Shown in pieces: positions 30,030 to 38,800 of a DNA stretch of 64,000 nt (the stretch's first letter is position 1; each line of letters starts with the position of its first letter). The notes under the pieces were generated by a model. The model had not been told where the DNA came from. It made no database searches and saw only the letters and a list, made by a program, of their open reading frames with translations. The stretch is from Winogradskyella arenosi (GTDB taxonomy: Bacteria > Bacteroidota > Bacteroidia > Flavobacteriales > Flavobacteriaceae), in contig NZ_QPJO01000005.1 of the NCBI RefSeq assembly GCF_003337305.1, forward strand, positions 282,954 through 346,953, read 5' to 3'. The translations under genes were made by a program, and so were the position numbers.

Positions 30030-30365
30030 ATGTCTAAACCCTATTACGACGCTGCAGACTTAAGAAAATTTGGAAAAATCACGGAATGGAATGAAGAATT
30101 AGGCACTAAATTCTTTGATTACTACGGCAAAGTTTTTGAAGAAGGTGCCTTAACCGCCCGTGAAAAGTCGCTCATTGCCTTAGCCGTAGCACACACCGAA
30201 CAATGTCCTTATTGTATTGATGCTTACACCAAAGATGGTTTAGAGCGCGGCGTTACAAAAGAAGAAATGATGGAAGCCATACATGTTGGGGCTGCTATTA
30301 AAAGCGGAGCCACATTAGTTCATGGCGTTCAGATGATGAATAAAGTGAATAAACTAGACGGTTAA
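30030..30365 (+). CDS. Carboxymuconolactone-decarboxylase-like protein, arsenosugar-associated
   Basis: 111 residues, AhpD/CMD fold. The redox pair Cys59 and Cys62 is in the motif HTEQCPYCIDAYTKDG, followed by the expected downstream helix with EAIHVGAAIKSGA. Members of this exact type sit beside the radical SAM gene arsS and are annotated as arsenosugar-associated peroxidase-like proteins; here arsS starts 55 bases later. A thiol-based reduction step is plausible, for example keeping arsenic trivalent, but that is inference. Cytoplasmic, no signal peptide. Confidence 0.85.
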   Translation: MSKPYYDAADLRKFGKITEWNEELGTKFFDYYGKVFEEGALTAREKSLIALAVAHTEQCPYCIDAYTKDGLERGVTKEEMMEAIHVGAAIKSGATLVHGVQMMNKVNKLDG

Positions 30366-30420
30366 GGTCTTACTCCTCCCTAACGGGAAAGTAAGAATTA
30401 CAAATCCTGATATTAAATCC

Positions 30421-31476
30421 ATGGCAACACAATCTCTACAAAAACTAGGAAGCAACTTAGCAGAAAGCAATAAACAATTAGACATCCTTTCTAATGGTAT
30501 TTTTAAAAATGGGGAATTACCCACCTTTAAAACTAAAATATCAGAAACGGCTCAATTTCCGCTTAAAGCCAAAGCTCTAGAAATTTTACAAATTAATGTT
30601 GGTTATATGTGTAATCAGGTTTGTGATCATTGCCATGTAGACGCTGGTCCAGACCGAAAGGAGATTATGACAAGAGACACTATGAAACGCTGTCTTGAGG
30701 TCATCAAAAACTCTGGCGCGCACACTTTAGATCTTACTGGTGGTGCCCCTGAGATGAATCCAAATTTTAGATGGTTTGTAGAGGAAGCCGCCAAAGTAGG
30801 AATCAAGGATTTTATAGTACGTTCTAATTTAACCATTATAAGAGCCAATAAAAAATACCATGACTTACCTGAATTCTTCAAGAAACACAATGTTCATGTA
30901 GTGAGCTCTATGCCACATTGGACGCGTGGCAAAACAGACAAACAACGCGGAAATGGTGTTTTCGATAAATCTATAAAAGCCTTACAAGACCTCAACGCCG
31001 TTGGCTACGGCATGCCCGATTCTGCGCTAAGATTAGATTTGGTCTATAATCCATCAGGAGCCTTTTTACCGGGAAATCAAGCCGCCATGGAAAAGGATTT
31101 TAAAAAAGCCTTAATGGAAGATTTTGGTATTCAATTCCATAATCTCTTTGCCATAACCAATTTACCTATTGCCCGTTTCTTAGATTATTTAATCGCCTCA
31201 GAAAATTACGAAGACTACATGTATGCTTTAGTGGATGCTTATAACCCTGCGGCTGTAAAAAATGTTATGTGTACCAATACGCTTTCTGTAAGTTGGGATG
31301 GTTATCTTTTTGATTGCGATTTTAACCAAATGTTAGAGCTCCCTGTGAATAGTCCGTCCAAACATATTTCTGATTTTAACAAAACTCTTCTAGAAGGTCG
31401 TGATATTGTTATTTCTCAACATTGTTATGGCTGTACAGCTGGTGCGGGAAGCAGTTGCCAAGGTGTCGTGGCTTAA
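30421..31476 (+). CDS. arsS: Radical SAM protein ArsS, arsenosugar biosynthesis
   Basis: 351 residues. The radical SAM cluster motif is CX3CX2C at Cys64, Cys68 and Cys71 (MCNQVCDHCHVDAGP), followed by LDLTGGAPEMNP. A C-terminal cysteine-rich tail has Cys335, Cys338 and Cys346 (HCYGCTAGAGSSC). Both fit ArsS, which joins dimethylarsenic to the 5'-deoxyadenosyl group in arsenosugar synthesis. Some relatives carry selenocysteine in the tail; here it is Cys. Near residue 160 it reads SSMPHW where I recall SLPCY in cyanobacterial proteins. No arsenic methyltransferase (arsM) gene is in the window, so the methylated substrate must come from elsewhere. Confidence 0.88.
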   Translation: MATQSLQKLGSNLAESNKQLDILSNGIFKNGELPTFKTKISETAQFPLKAKALEILQINVGYMCNQVCDHCHVDAGPDRKEIMTRDTMKRCLEVIKNSGAHTLDLTGGAPEMNPNFRWFVEEAAKVGIKDFIVRSNLTIIRANKKYHDLPEFFKKHNVHVVSSMPHWTRGKTDKQRGNGVFDKSIKALQDLNAVGYGMPDSALRLDLVYNPSGAFLPGNQAAMEKDFKKALMEDFGIQFHNLFAITNLPIARFLDYLIASENYEDYMYALVDAYNPAAVKNVMCTNTLSVSWDGYLFDCDFNQMLELPVNSPSKHISDFNKTLLEGRDIVISQHCYGCTAGAGSSCQGVVA

Positions 31477-31792
31477 GGCCTCCTTCATTAGTTTTTTTGT
31501 ATATCTAAAACTCTAGACTTGAAGAAAGTGAACACCTAGAACAAACCTTGATCTGAGCTTTTTAGAGCTTTGCTAAAGGCTAGGGCTCATTAGGCGTTCT
31601 ACAAACGGTAATCGGTTTCTAACAATCACAAAACCGATGTCATCATTATGTCGTAAATTAGAGTACAACGTTATCTTAAACCAATGACATAAACACAATA
31701 ATTCCCCTTAAAACACACACCATATTAAAAAATAATAACTTGCTTCACCACCTTTGGTGTAAGGTTTGCCTTGTTATCTACACTAATTAAAA
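31477..31792. other. Non-coding gap inside the arsenosugar block
   Basis: 316 bases between arsS and the rhodanese gene with no ORF of note. Two hairpins are visible: ATCGGTTT (31611-31618) with AAACCGAT (31631-31638), and CACCA (31746-31750) with TGGTG (31755-31759). The second lies just before the rhodanese ATG. I found no good TAnnTTTG promoter. The gap suggests two transcripts, or lost coding DNA such as a missing arsM, but I can read no gene remnant. Confidence 0.4.
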
Positions 31793-32287
31793 ATGCGGAA
31801 GGTTATATTAATTTCTTTTTTAATGTTAAGTTGTATTGGCTACAGTCAAGAGACCTTGAGTGCTTTATTAAAAACCTATAATAAAGAAAGTGTACCCTAT
31901 ATTTCCGTACAAGAATTAGCGATGCCCAAAACAAAAGCCATTCTTCTTGATGCAAGAGAAATTGAAGAATATGAGGTGAGCCATATTAAAGGCGCAATTT
32001 TTGTAGGGTATTCTACTTTTAACTTGGAAGATGTGGCGCTGTCATTTCCTAATCTTAATACTAACATTGTTGTTTATTGTTCTCTTGGGGTCCGGTCTGA
32101 AACTATTGCAGAACAGCTTAAAAAAAGAGGTTACACCAATGTTTACAATTTATTTGGTGGTATTTTTGAATGGAAAAACAACAATTTTCCCGTTTATAAT
32201 TCCGAAGAAAAAGAAACAGAACACATTCACGCATACTCTAAAGCTTGGAGTAAATGGTTGATAAAAGGCAAAAAAATATATGAATAA
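31793..32287 (+). CDS. Exported rhodanese-like protein
   Basis: 164 residues. A signal peptide (MRKVILISFLMLSCIGYS, cleavage before Gln19) sends it to the periplasm; the embedded LSC could also be read as a weak lipobox at Cys14. One rhodanese domain has the active loop CSLGVRS with Cys96, and the CH2A-like start LLDAREIEEYEVSHIKGAI. The six-residue loop fits sulfurtransferases rather than phosphatases. It overlaps the next glycosyltransferase gene by 8 bases (ATGAATAA), so it is in the same transcript. Rhodaneses recur in arsenosugar clusters, where a thio-arsenical or sulfur-handling role is suspected but unproved. Confidence 0.85.
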   Translation: MRKVILISFLMLSCIGYSQETLSALLKTYNKESVPYISVQELAMPKTKAILLDAREIEEYEVSHIKGAIFVGYSTFNLEDVALSFPNLNTNIVVYCSLGVRSETIAEQLKKRGYTNVYNLFGGIFEWKNNNFPVYNSEEKETEHIHAYSKAWSKWLIKGKKIYE

Positions 32288-32909
32288 ATCACTTGTTATT
32301 GTATTTGTAAAAAATATAAAACTAGGCAGAGTAAAAACCCGATTGGCTAAAACTATTGGCGATTTTGGAGCTTTTGAAGTTTATACCGAATTGGTTAAAA
32401 TCACAGAAAAAGCGACGGCGCAATTAGACGTTGACAAACGCATCTATTTTTCTAACACTGTGGTGAATTCACAATGGGAAAACACTTATAAAACTACACA
32501 ACGTGGTGCGGACTTAGGCGAACGGATGTGCAATGCTTTTCAAGAAGGTTTTGATGAAGGTTACGAAAAGATTGTTTTAATCGGCTCGGATTTACCAGAT
32601 ATAAGCAGTACACATATTAACAACGGATTAAAAGCCTTAGCGCAAAGCGAAGTTGTTTTTGGTCCGGCGGAAGATGGTGGTTACTATTTAGTAGGCATGT
32701 CTAAAATGAATGCCGATATTTTTAAGAATAAACCTTGGAGCGAGCCCAATTTACTAGAGGAAACGTTACAAGAGTTACAAAACAAAGCGGTTTCTGTCCG
32801 TACCTTAGCCATCTTAAACGATATTGATACTTATGAAGATTTAATTGCTTCAGACTTTTATAAATCGAATATAAAATTACAAGAAAAAATACAGCAACTC
32901 AATGATTAA
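32280..32909 (+). CDS. TIGR04282-type arsenosugar glycosyltransferase
   Basis: 209 residues, GT-A/nucleotidyltransferase fold. The start VIVFVKNIKLGRVKTRLA, then LIGSDLPDI and FGPAEDGGYYLVG, define this family, which lies with arsS and the TIGR04283 family in many genomes. It is assumed to act on the arsenic-ribose intermediate, but no activity is known to me. Start overlaps the rhodanese stop by 8 bases and its end overlaps the phosphorylase start by 8 bases (ATGATTAA), a sign of tight translational coupling. Cytoplasmic. Confidence 0.88.
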   Translation: MNKSLVIVFVKNIKLGRVKTRLAKTIGDFGAFEVYTELVKITEKATAQLDVDKRIYFSNTVVNSQWENTYKTTQRGADLGERMCNAFQEGFDEGYEKIVLIGSDLPDISSTHINNGLKALAQSEVVFGPAEDGGYYLVGMSKMNADIFKNKPWSEPNLLEETLQELQNKAVSVRTLAILNDIDTYEDLIASDFYKSNIKLQEKIQQLND

Positions 32910-33714
32910 ACTTATCACCGAAAGCACAGAATATTTACAAAGTAAAGGTTTTGACACCCCAGAACTTGGTATCATTTTAGGTACAGGTTTAGGACAGCTC
33001 ATTAATGAAATTGAAATTATTGCTGAAGCTAGTTACAACCACATTCCTAATTTCCCAACAGCAACAGTTGAGTTTCACAAAGGCAAACTCATTTACGGTC
33101 TATTAGAAGGTAAGAAAGTGGTGGTGATGCAAGGCCGTTTTCATATTTATGAGGGCTACACCTTACAAGACGTAACATTTCCGGTAAGAATAATGGAAAA
33201 ATTAGGCATTAAAACTTTATTAGTTTCTAATGCTTCTGGTGCCGTAAACTTAGATTTTAAGAAAGGGGAATTAATGCTTATTGACGACCATTTAAATCTA
33301 CAAGGCGGTTCTCCTCTAGCGTTTAAAGGTGTTTCTGAATTAGGAGAACGTTTTACAGATATGAGCGCGCCATATGATGCCGAAATTAATTCGAAATTTG
33401 AGCGTATTGCCAAAGAACACAACATCACTTTACATAAAGGAGTTTACGCTTCTGTTGTAGGGCCACAGTTAGAAACTCGTGCCGAATATAGAATGCTTAA
33501 AATCCTTGGTGCTGACGCCGTAGGTATGAGTACAGTGCCCGAAATTATCGTAGCCAATCACCTTAATCTTAAGGTTGCCGCTGTGTCGGTATTAACCGAT
33601 GAGGGTGATCCCGACAACCTACAACCGGTTGAAATTTCTGAAATTATTGCTATGGCCGAAAAAGCAGAGCCGCAAATGATTACCTTATTTAAAGAATTAA
33701 TAAAAACATTATAA
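32902..33714 (+). CDS. Purine nucleoside phosphorylase, trimeric type, Asp at base site
   Basis: 270 residues, PNP family (PNP-I / MTAP fold). GTGLGQL (27-33) and the EFHKGKLIYG region form the phosphate site, and Glu191 in GPQLETRAEY and GADAVGMSTVPE form the base and ribose site. At the position of human PNP Asn243 it has Asp233 (VLTDEGDP). In human PNP the Asn to Asp change is known to shift preference to adenosine-type bases. In the operon its likely role is to remove adenine from the ArsS product, 5'-deoxy-5'-dimethylarsinoyl adenosine. A plain inosine/guanosine salvage role remains possible. Confidence 0.9.
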   Translation: MIKLITESTEYLQSKGFDTPELGIILGTGLGQLINEIEIIAEASYNHIPNFPTATVEFHKGKLIYGLLEGKKVVVMQGRFHIYEGYTLQDVTFPVRIMEKLGIKTLLVSNASGAVNLDFKKGELMLIDDHLNLQGGSPLAFKGVSELGERFTDMSAPYDAEINSKFERIAKEHNITLHKGVYASVVGPQLETRAEYRMLKILGADAVGMSTVPEIIVANHLNLKVAAVSVLTDEGDPDNLQPVEISEIIAMAEKAEPQMITLFKELIKTL

Positions 33715-33746
33715 ACCCACCCTTTCTACCAACACAAGAAAGTTTT

Positions 33747-34658
33747 ATGGAAAAATACTTAGACCTCATCCTAAAATCATATTCCGGGTATTGGAATTAT
33801 CTGAGATATGAACTTATTGATCTCAATCATTGGGACAACTTTTTCTATGGTCTTATTTTAATTTCTGTGTTGGTATGGATTTTAGAAATTGCCTTTCCAT
33901 GGCGTAAAGAACAAGCCTTATTTCGGAAAGATTTTTGGCTAGACACCTTTTACATGTTTTTTAATTTCTTTCTTCTGAATCTTATCATACTCATTGCCTT
34001 GTCTAATACGGTAGCCGAGTTATTTAATGATGTGCTTGGTTTAGTCGGTTTATCGTTATCCAGTTTCCAATTGTTTAACGTTAACGAACTTCCTAAATGG
34101 TTAGGCTTATTTATTCTATTTATTGTTTCTGATTTTGTTCAGTGGAACACACATCGGCTTTTACATCGTTTTGAATGGCTTTGGAATTTCCATAAAGTAC
34201 ACCACAGCATCAAGGAAATGGGATTTGCTGGGCATCTCCGCTATCACTGGATGGAACCTGTGGTTTACAAATCTATTTTATATATTCCTTTAGCCATTAT
34301 TGGAGGTTTTGATGCCCAAGACGTGGCTATCATTTACTTTTTTAATATTGCTATAGGTCATTTAAACCATGCCAATTTGGGTTGGGATTATGGCATTTTA
34401 AAATACATTTTCAACAATCCTAAGATGCACATCTGGCATCATGTTAAAGAACTTCCAAAAGGCGAGCGCTTTGGCGTAAACTTCGGCATTACTTTAAGCT
34501 TATGGGATTACCTTTTTAAAACCAATTATATTCCGCATAACGGAAGAGATATTGCCATTGGCTTTGAAGATGACGACACTTTTCCGCAAGATTTCATAGG
34601 GCAATCGATGTACCCTGCATTCTCTAAAAAACGTAAAACACCGCCATCTAAATCCTAA
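33747..34658 (+). CDS. Sterol desaturase / fatty acid hydroxylase family membrane protein
   Basis: 303 residues, inner-membrane di-iron oxygenase. Four or five hydrophobic segments (about 32-50, 64-86, 116-133, 171-200) carry the histidine boxes: His136 and His140 (HRLLH), His149, His152, His153 (HKVHH), His205 and His208, and His228, His231, His232 (HIWHH). The pattern is complete. The family hydroxylates or desaturates lipids such as fatty acids, sterols or alkyl-glycerols. It sits between the phosphorylase (32 bases before) and DUF547 (4 bases after), so it is part of the unit. It hints that the arsenosugar product is attached to, or made on, a lipid. The substrate is unknown. Confidence 0.87.
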   Translation: MEKYLDLILKSYSGYWNYLRYELIDLNHWDNFFYGLILISVLVWILEIAFPWRKEQALFRKDFWLDTFYMFFNFFLLNLIILIALSNTVAELFNDVLGLVGLSLSSFQLFNVNELPKWLGLFILFIVSDFVQWNTHRLLHRFEWLWNFHKVHHSIKEMGFAGHLRYHWMEPVVYKSILYIPLAIIGGFDAQDVAIIYFFNIAIGHLNHANLGWDYGILKYIFNNPKMHIWHHVKELPKGERFGVNFGITLSLWDYLFKTNYIPHNGRDIAIGFEDDDTFPQDFIGQSMYPAFSKKRKTPPSKS

Positions 34659-34662
34659 AACC

Positions 34663-35529
34663 ATGAGTTCTAAAAAATATCTATCCGCCATTCTTATCCT
34701 TGTAGGTTTGAGCACTTGCGGAGCTAAAAATCTTCAAGAGCAAAATACACTTCAAAAAACAGAAGTACGACTTACAGACAAGACGACTCCCGTAGTGAAC
34801 AAAAACACGGCAACTCTCAAGGAGGAGGCTATACCACTTCCACCGAAAGCGCCATTACTTTCTAAAAAAGACAGCACAACAGCGGAAACTTTTAACCATT
34901 CGCGTTGGGACCGCATATTACAAAAGCATGTCTCTAACTCCGGAGAGGTTAATTACGAAGCTCTTAGAAATGACCCTTCAGAATTAAACATCTATATTGA
35001 CGCCTTAACTCATAATACGCCAACAGACGCTTGGACAAAAGAAGCGAAATTGGCCTATTGGATTAATGCTTATAACGCTTTAACGATAGATTTAATTTTA
35101 AAAAATTATCCAGTAAAAAGCATCAAAGACATTAAAAACCCTTGGGATCAAAAATTATGGCAATTTGGAGACACTTGGCAGGACCTAAATACGATTGAGC
35201 ATAAAATTTTAAGGCCCATGAAGGAACCTCGAATTCACTTTTCTATAGTTTGCGCTTCAATATCTTGTCCTAAATTACAGAACAAGGCTTTTACGGCTTC
35301 AACATTAGAAACACAATTAACCCAAGCGACCAAAGAGTTTTTAAACGATCCTACTAAAAACGAACTTACTAAAGATGCCGTTCAACTTTCTAAAATCTTT
35401 AAATGGTTTAAAAAAGATTTTGAAATTACCGGGAGTTTAATCCAATTCTTAAACCAATATACCGACTATGAGATTTCAGAATCGGCAAAAGCAAACTACA
35501 AAGATTACAACTGGAATTTAAATAATTAA
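34663..35529 (+). CDS. DUF547 protein, exported
   Basis: 288 residues. The N-terminus is a signal sequence with a near-lipobox (VGLSTCGAK, Cys20), then a Thr/Lys-rich linker to about 80. The DUF547 domain fills the rest: KLAYWINAYNALTIDLIL, then IEHKILRP and IHFSIVCASISCPKL, with conserved His and Cys residues like a papain-type arrangement. Its function is unknown. DUF547 genes recur next to arsenosugar glycosyltransferases, as here (4 bases after the hydroxylase, 32 before the next glycosyltransferase), so a role on the exported or membrane-bound product is likely. Confidence 0.85.
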   Translation: MSSKKYLSAILILVGLSTCGAKNLQEQNTLQKTEVRLTDKTTPVVNKNTATLKEEAIPLPPKAPLLSKKDSTTAETFNHSRWDRILQKHVSNSGEVNYEALRNDPSELNIYIDALTHNTPTDAWTKEAKLAYWINAYNALTIDLILKNYPVKSIKDIKNPWDQKLWQFGDTWQDLNTIEHKILRPMKEPRIHFSIVCASISCPKLQNKAFTASTLETQLTQATKEFLNDPTKNELTKDAVQLSKIFKWFKKDFEITGSLIQFLNQYTDYEISESAKANYKDYNWNLNN

Positions 35530-35561
35530 ATCTGTACTCCTAATTCTATCGTAGGTACTAT

Positions 35562-36344
35562 ATGATTAGTATAATTATCCCTGTTTTAAATGAAGCCGAT
35601 AGTATTGGAACTTTATTGTCGCATTTAGTCACAAATATGACGTCCAAAAAGCACTGCGAAATTATTGTGGTGGATGGCGGAAGCACCGATGGAACAACAG
35701 ACATTATTAGCGCGATTATCTCGCAAAATTCTTCTGAACAATCTAAAACCTTACCTCATCAAGCTCTCAAAAATGGTAGCGAAATGAAAGTCCGAAACCA
35801 AAATTTCAAGCTAACAGAGTTACAACTTATAACTTCAGAAAAAGGTAGAGCCAAACAAATGAACCAAGGGGCCAAACATGCTAAGGGCGATATTTTATAT
35901 TTTCTTCATGCCGACTCCTTTCCTCCTAAAGGCTTTGACCAACTCATTATTGATGAAGTAAAAGCAGGCCATAAGGCTGGTTGTTTTAGAATGGCCTTTA
36001 ATAGCACCCATTGGTGGCTACAACTTGCGGGGTGGTTTACTCAGTTTAGTTGGCGTGCTTGCAGAGGTGGAGACCAAAGTCAGTTTATTACCGCTTCACT
36101 TTTTAATGCTATTGGAGGCTATGATGAAAATTATACCATTTATGAGGATAACATGTTAATAAATGCCCTTTATGAACGGAACACTTTTGTGGTTATCAAC
36201 AAAAAGTTAACAACCTCAGCCCGACGCTACCAAAAACATGGCGTTTGGACATTACAATACCATTTTTGGGCCATTTATATTAAGAAATACTTCGGAGCTT
36301 CTGCTGACGACTTACTCCACTATTACAAAAAGCACATTTATTAA
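35562..36344 (+). CDS. TIGR04283-type arsenosugar glycosyltransferase
   Basis: 260 residues, GT2 fold. The start ISIIIPVLNEADSIGTLLSHL, the donor site VVDGGSTDGT, KGRAKQMNQGAKHAKGDILY with the metal-binding HADS, and the GGDQSQFI and YEDNML acceptor motifs mark this family. A 30-residue segment after the DGGST loop (about residues 55-80) looks like an insert between the first two motifs. Last gene of the block; it meets the minus-strand phosphatase end to end with 6 bases between. The pairing with the TIGR04282 gene is the usual sign of an arsenosugar locus. Confidence 0.88.
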   Translation: MISIIIPVLNEADSIGTLLSHLVTNMTSKKHCEIIVVDGGSTDGTTDIISAIISQNSSEQSKTLPHQALKNGSEMKVRNQNFKLTELQLITSEKGRAKQMNQGAKHAKGDILYFLHADSFPPKGFDQLIIDEVKAGHKAGCFRMAFNSTHWWLQLAGWFTQFSWRACRGGDQSQFITASLFNAIGGYDENYTIYEDNMLINALYERNTFVVINKKLTTSARRYQKHGVWTLQYHFWAIYIKKYFGASADDLLHYYKKHIY

Positions 36345-36350
36345 CATGCT

Positions 36351-37085
36351 TTACTTTTTCTTATTTCTTCCCATTTCATTAGGATAAAGCGTCTTTAAAA
36401 GCTCTGATTGAAACACGGTTTTTGTATCAATATCTATCGCCGATAAGGGTCCGGTAAAGGCGGCCCCAGTATCTACATTCCAAACATTGCCACGGTGCAT
36501 GGGTTGGTCTTCTCCAAAATTAATGGTAGGCGTATGACCAATATAAATCTCTTTATAATGCTTTAGTCGATTGGGATAAAACAAAGAATTTTTATTTATA
36601 CTAGGATTTAATGTTAAGGCCATTTCCCAAAGGGTTCTATCAAAATAAAAATTCTCGGTGTGCAACTCGTCTTCCACACCTTTCATAGATGTAAAACCAG
36701 CGTGTAAAAACAAGCGGTTGTCCGTATCGATATGGTAGAGTTTCATCGCCTCAAAAAAATAAAGATGGCGCTGTTTATCTTCTAAAGAAAGGCCCTCGTA
36801 ACTTGCCATGGTTTCTTTTCCGCCGTGATTATACCACACCTCATTTACAGTCCCCGTAGCCAGCCATTTTTCACACCACACATCATGGTTGCCTTTTATA
36901 AAAATACAGGTGTTGGTTGAAGATAATTCTATTAAGTATTCAATAACCTGAGCGGCTTCACTCCAACCATCAACATAATCTCCTAAGAAAATAAAACGAT
37001 CCTCTGCCCCAAACTGGGCACGTTGTTCCAAATCTTTCAACCCTCTTAATCCGCCGTGTATATCTCCAACTGCTAATGTTCTCAT
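36351..37085 (-). CDS. Metallophosphoesterase (PPP / ApaH-like)
   Basis: 244 residues. The metal-binding motifs of the phosphoprotein-phosphatase family are all present: GDIHGG at 8-13, GDYVDGW near 36, GNHD near 66, and later HAGF and a distal IGHT. Members act as Ser/Thr phosphatases or as diadenosine tetraphosphatases; the sequence does not decide. It ends with a basic tail (NEMGRNKKK). It converges on the arsenosugar block and has a 182-base divergent spacer to the next gene, so it is a single-gene unit. Cytoplasmic. Confidence 0.85.
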   Translation of the reverse strand: MRTLAVGDIHGGLRGLKDLEQRAQFGAEDRFIFLGDYVDGWSEAAQVIEYLIELSSTNTCIFIKGNHDVWCEKWLATGTVNEVWYNHGGKETMASYEGLSLEDKQRHLYFFEAMKLYHIDTDNRLFLHAGFTSMKGVEDELHTENFYFDRTLWEMALTLNPSINKNSLFYPNRLKHYKEIYIGHTPTINFGEDQPMHRGNVWNVDTGAAFTGPLSAIDIDTKTVFQSELLKTLYPNEMGRNKKK

Positions 37086-37267
37086 ACCTCCTTATTTTTT
37101 AATCAAAGCTAAAGTATAATTTTAGAAAAACAGGCTTATCTCCCTTATTATCAAAAATTTTTACAATTGTTAAACTTAAGATAAATCTTACTTAACAAAA
37201 CTCTAAATCGATTTCATAAAACAATTCAATGCTCTAATTTGCTGACCATTAATCAATCAATCAAAAA

Positions 37268-38785
37268 ATGAACATCAATCAAATCTGCATTGCGCTATCC
37301 CTTTTTATGGTAGCGCAATCTTACGGACAGCAAACATTTTCATCCACCTTACGCGACGCAAAAACCGAAGTCCCTATTCCTTTTGCAACCATTCAATTTA
37401 ACTCTAAAACCGGAGTTATAAGCAATGACCAAGGCGAATTTAACATTAGCATTAGACGAGAAATTAAGGCCAGCGATTCTTTAAAAATAAGTTGCCTTGG
37501 CTATGAAGAAAAACAGATTCCCTTATTAAATTTTAATCAAGCGCCCATCTATTTAACCCCACAAACGATAGACTTATCAGAGGTTTTAGTGACCAACAAA
37601 ACCTATAGTATAGATGAAATCTTAGAAAACATAAAAGAACGGCTTACTCAAAATTACGATTATAACTATAAGCGACGAAAACTGTTTTATAGAACCTCAT
37701 ACTACAATGAAATGGACAAGTATGATGTGCACTTAGACAAATCTACCATCCCTGAATTTAATCAGCAATTTGTAGACAGTCTTCTGCAAATTATGCCAAA
37801 AACCAATAGCAGTCATACTGAAATTTTAGGTGAAATTTACGGGAAGATAGAACCAAAAACACATCAGAAATTAAACATTTTAAAGGCCTGCCGTTTATAT
37901 GATAAATCGAAGGATATCAACCTAGACAATTACGAAAAACGCTTTAACGCCATTTTTAAGAAATACGTAAAACGCGACTCGTATTTCAAAATTAAATCGG
38001 GTTGGTTTAGTGTGAAAGAAGATATGGATCCTTCATTATTTGGAGAGGAACAACAAGCAACTGAAGCCTTAATTGCCGAGCAGAAGAAGAAAGACTCCCT
38101 TAATAAAATTAGTTTTTTAGCATGGCGAAAGCTGCAGATTCACAATTTTGAAAACAATAATTTTATTGATGAAGACAATGATCTTAACATCATTCATAAA
38201 TCGCAACGCTATGAGTTTGAATTGAAGGATTACGCCTATATCAATGATATGTTTGTCTATGTTATTCCATTTCAACCTAAACGAAGCGAAGATTTTTCAG
38301 GAACAATGTATGTAAACACGGAAGATTTTGCAGTGGTCCGAGTGGATTACAAAAACGTAAAACCATTGAGTAAATTTTCATTATTAGGCATCTCCATGCG
38401 GAAATATTTAAAGGAAGGTACTATTATTTTTCAGAAAAACGAAAATAAGAAATACACCTTAAAATACAGAGACGAAACCTTAGGCGAACTTGTTGGTATA
38501 AAACGACCACTTAAGATTGTTGAAAAAAACAAACATGTTAAAGGCCGACGCAAGCAAAATGAACTAAAAGGAGACATTCACTTTATTGTTAAAAATATTG
38601 ATAAAACAGAACTCATTGTATTTGAAACCGACGCCATAACGGAAGCGGATTTTAAAGCATTAAAACAAACCGCTTATACAGAACCTACAGCACTGGATGA
38701 ATACGATCCTGAATTCTGGAAAGGCTATAATATTATTGAACCCAATAAGGCCATCAAAGAATTTAAATCCTTAGAATCGGAATAA
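37268..38785 (+). CDS. Exported CarboxypepD-regulatory-like protein
   Basis: 505 residues. Signal peptide (cleavage near GQ at 20-21), then a CarboxypepD_reg-like beta-sandwich at about 23-100 with PFATIQFNSKTGVISNDQGEF and the plug-like LSEVLVTNKTYSI. This resembles the front end of SusC or DUF5686 proteins but no TonB barrel follows. The remaining 400 residues are mixed, with many Lys and Tyr and no family I can name. Probably a cell-envelope protein. It stands alone, convergent with the GH113-like gene 15 bases on. Confidence 0.7.
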   Translation: MNINQICIALSLFMVAQSYGQQTFSSTLRDAKTEVPIPFATIQFNSKTGVISNDQGEFNISIRREIKASDSLKISCLGYEEKQIPLLNFNQAPIYLTPQTIDLSEVLVTNKTYSIDEILENIKERLTQNYDYNYKRRKLFYRTSYYNEMDKYDVHLDKSTIPEFNQQFVDSLLQIMPKTNSSHTEILGEIYGKIEPKTHQKLNILKACRLYDKSKDINLDNYEKRFNAIFKKYVKRDSYFKIKSGWFSVKEDMDPSLFGEEQQATEALIAEQKKKDSLNKISFLAWRKLQIHNFENNNFIDEDNDLNIIHKSQRYEFELKDYAYINDMFVYVIPFQPKRSEDFSGTMYVNTEDFAVVRVDYKNVKPLSKFSLLGISMRKYLKEGTIIFQKNENKKYTLKYRDETLGELVGIKRPLKIVEKNKHVKGRRKQNELKGDIHFIVKNIDKTELIVFETDAITEADFKALKQTAYTEPTALDEYDPEFWKGYNIIEPNKAIKEFKSLESE

Positions 38786-38800
38786 CATCAACCTTATAAA

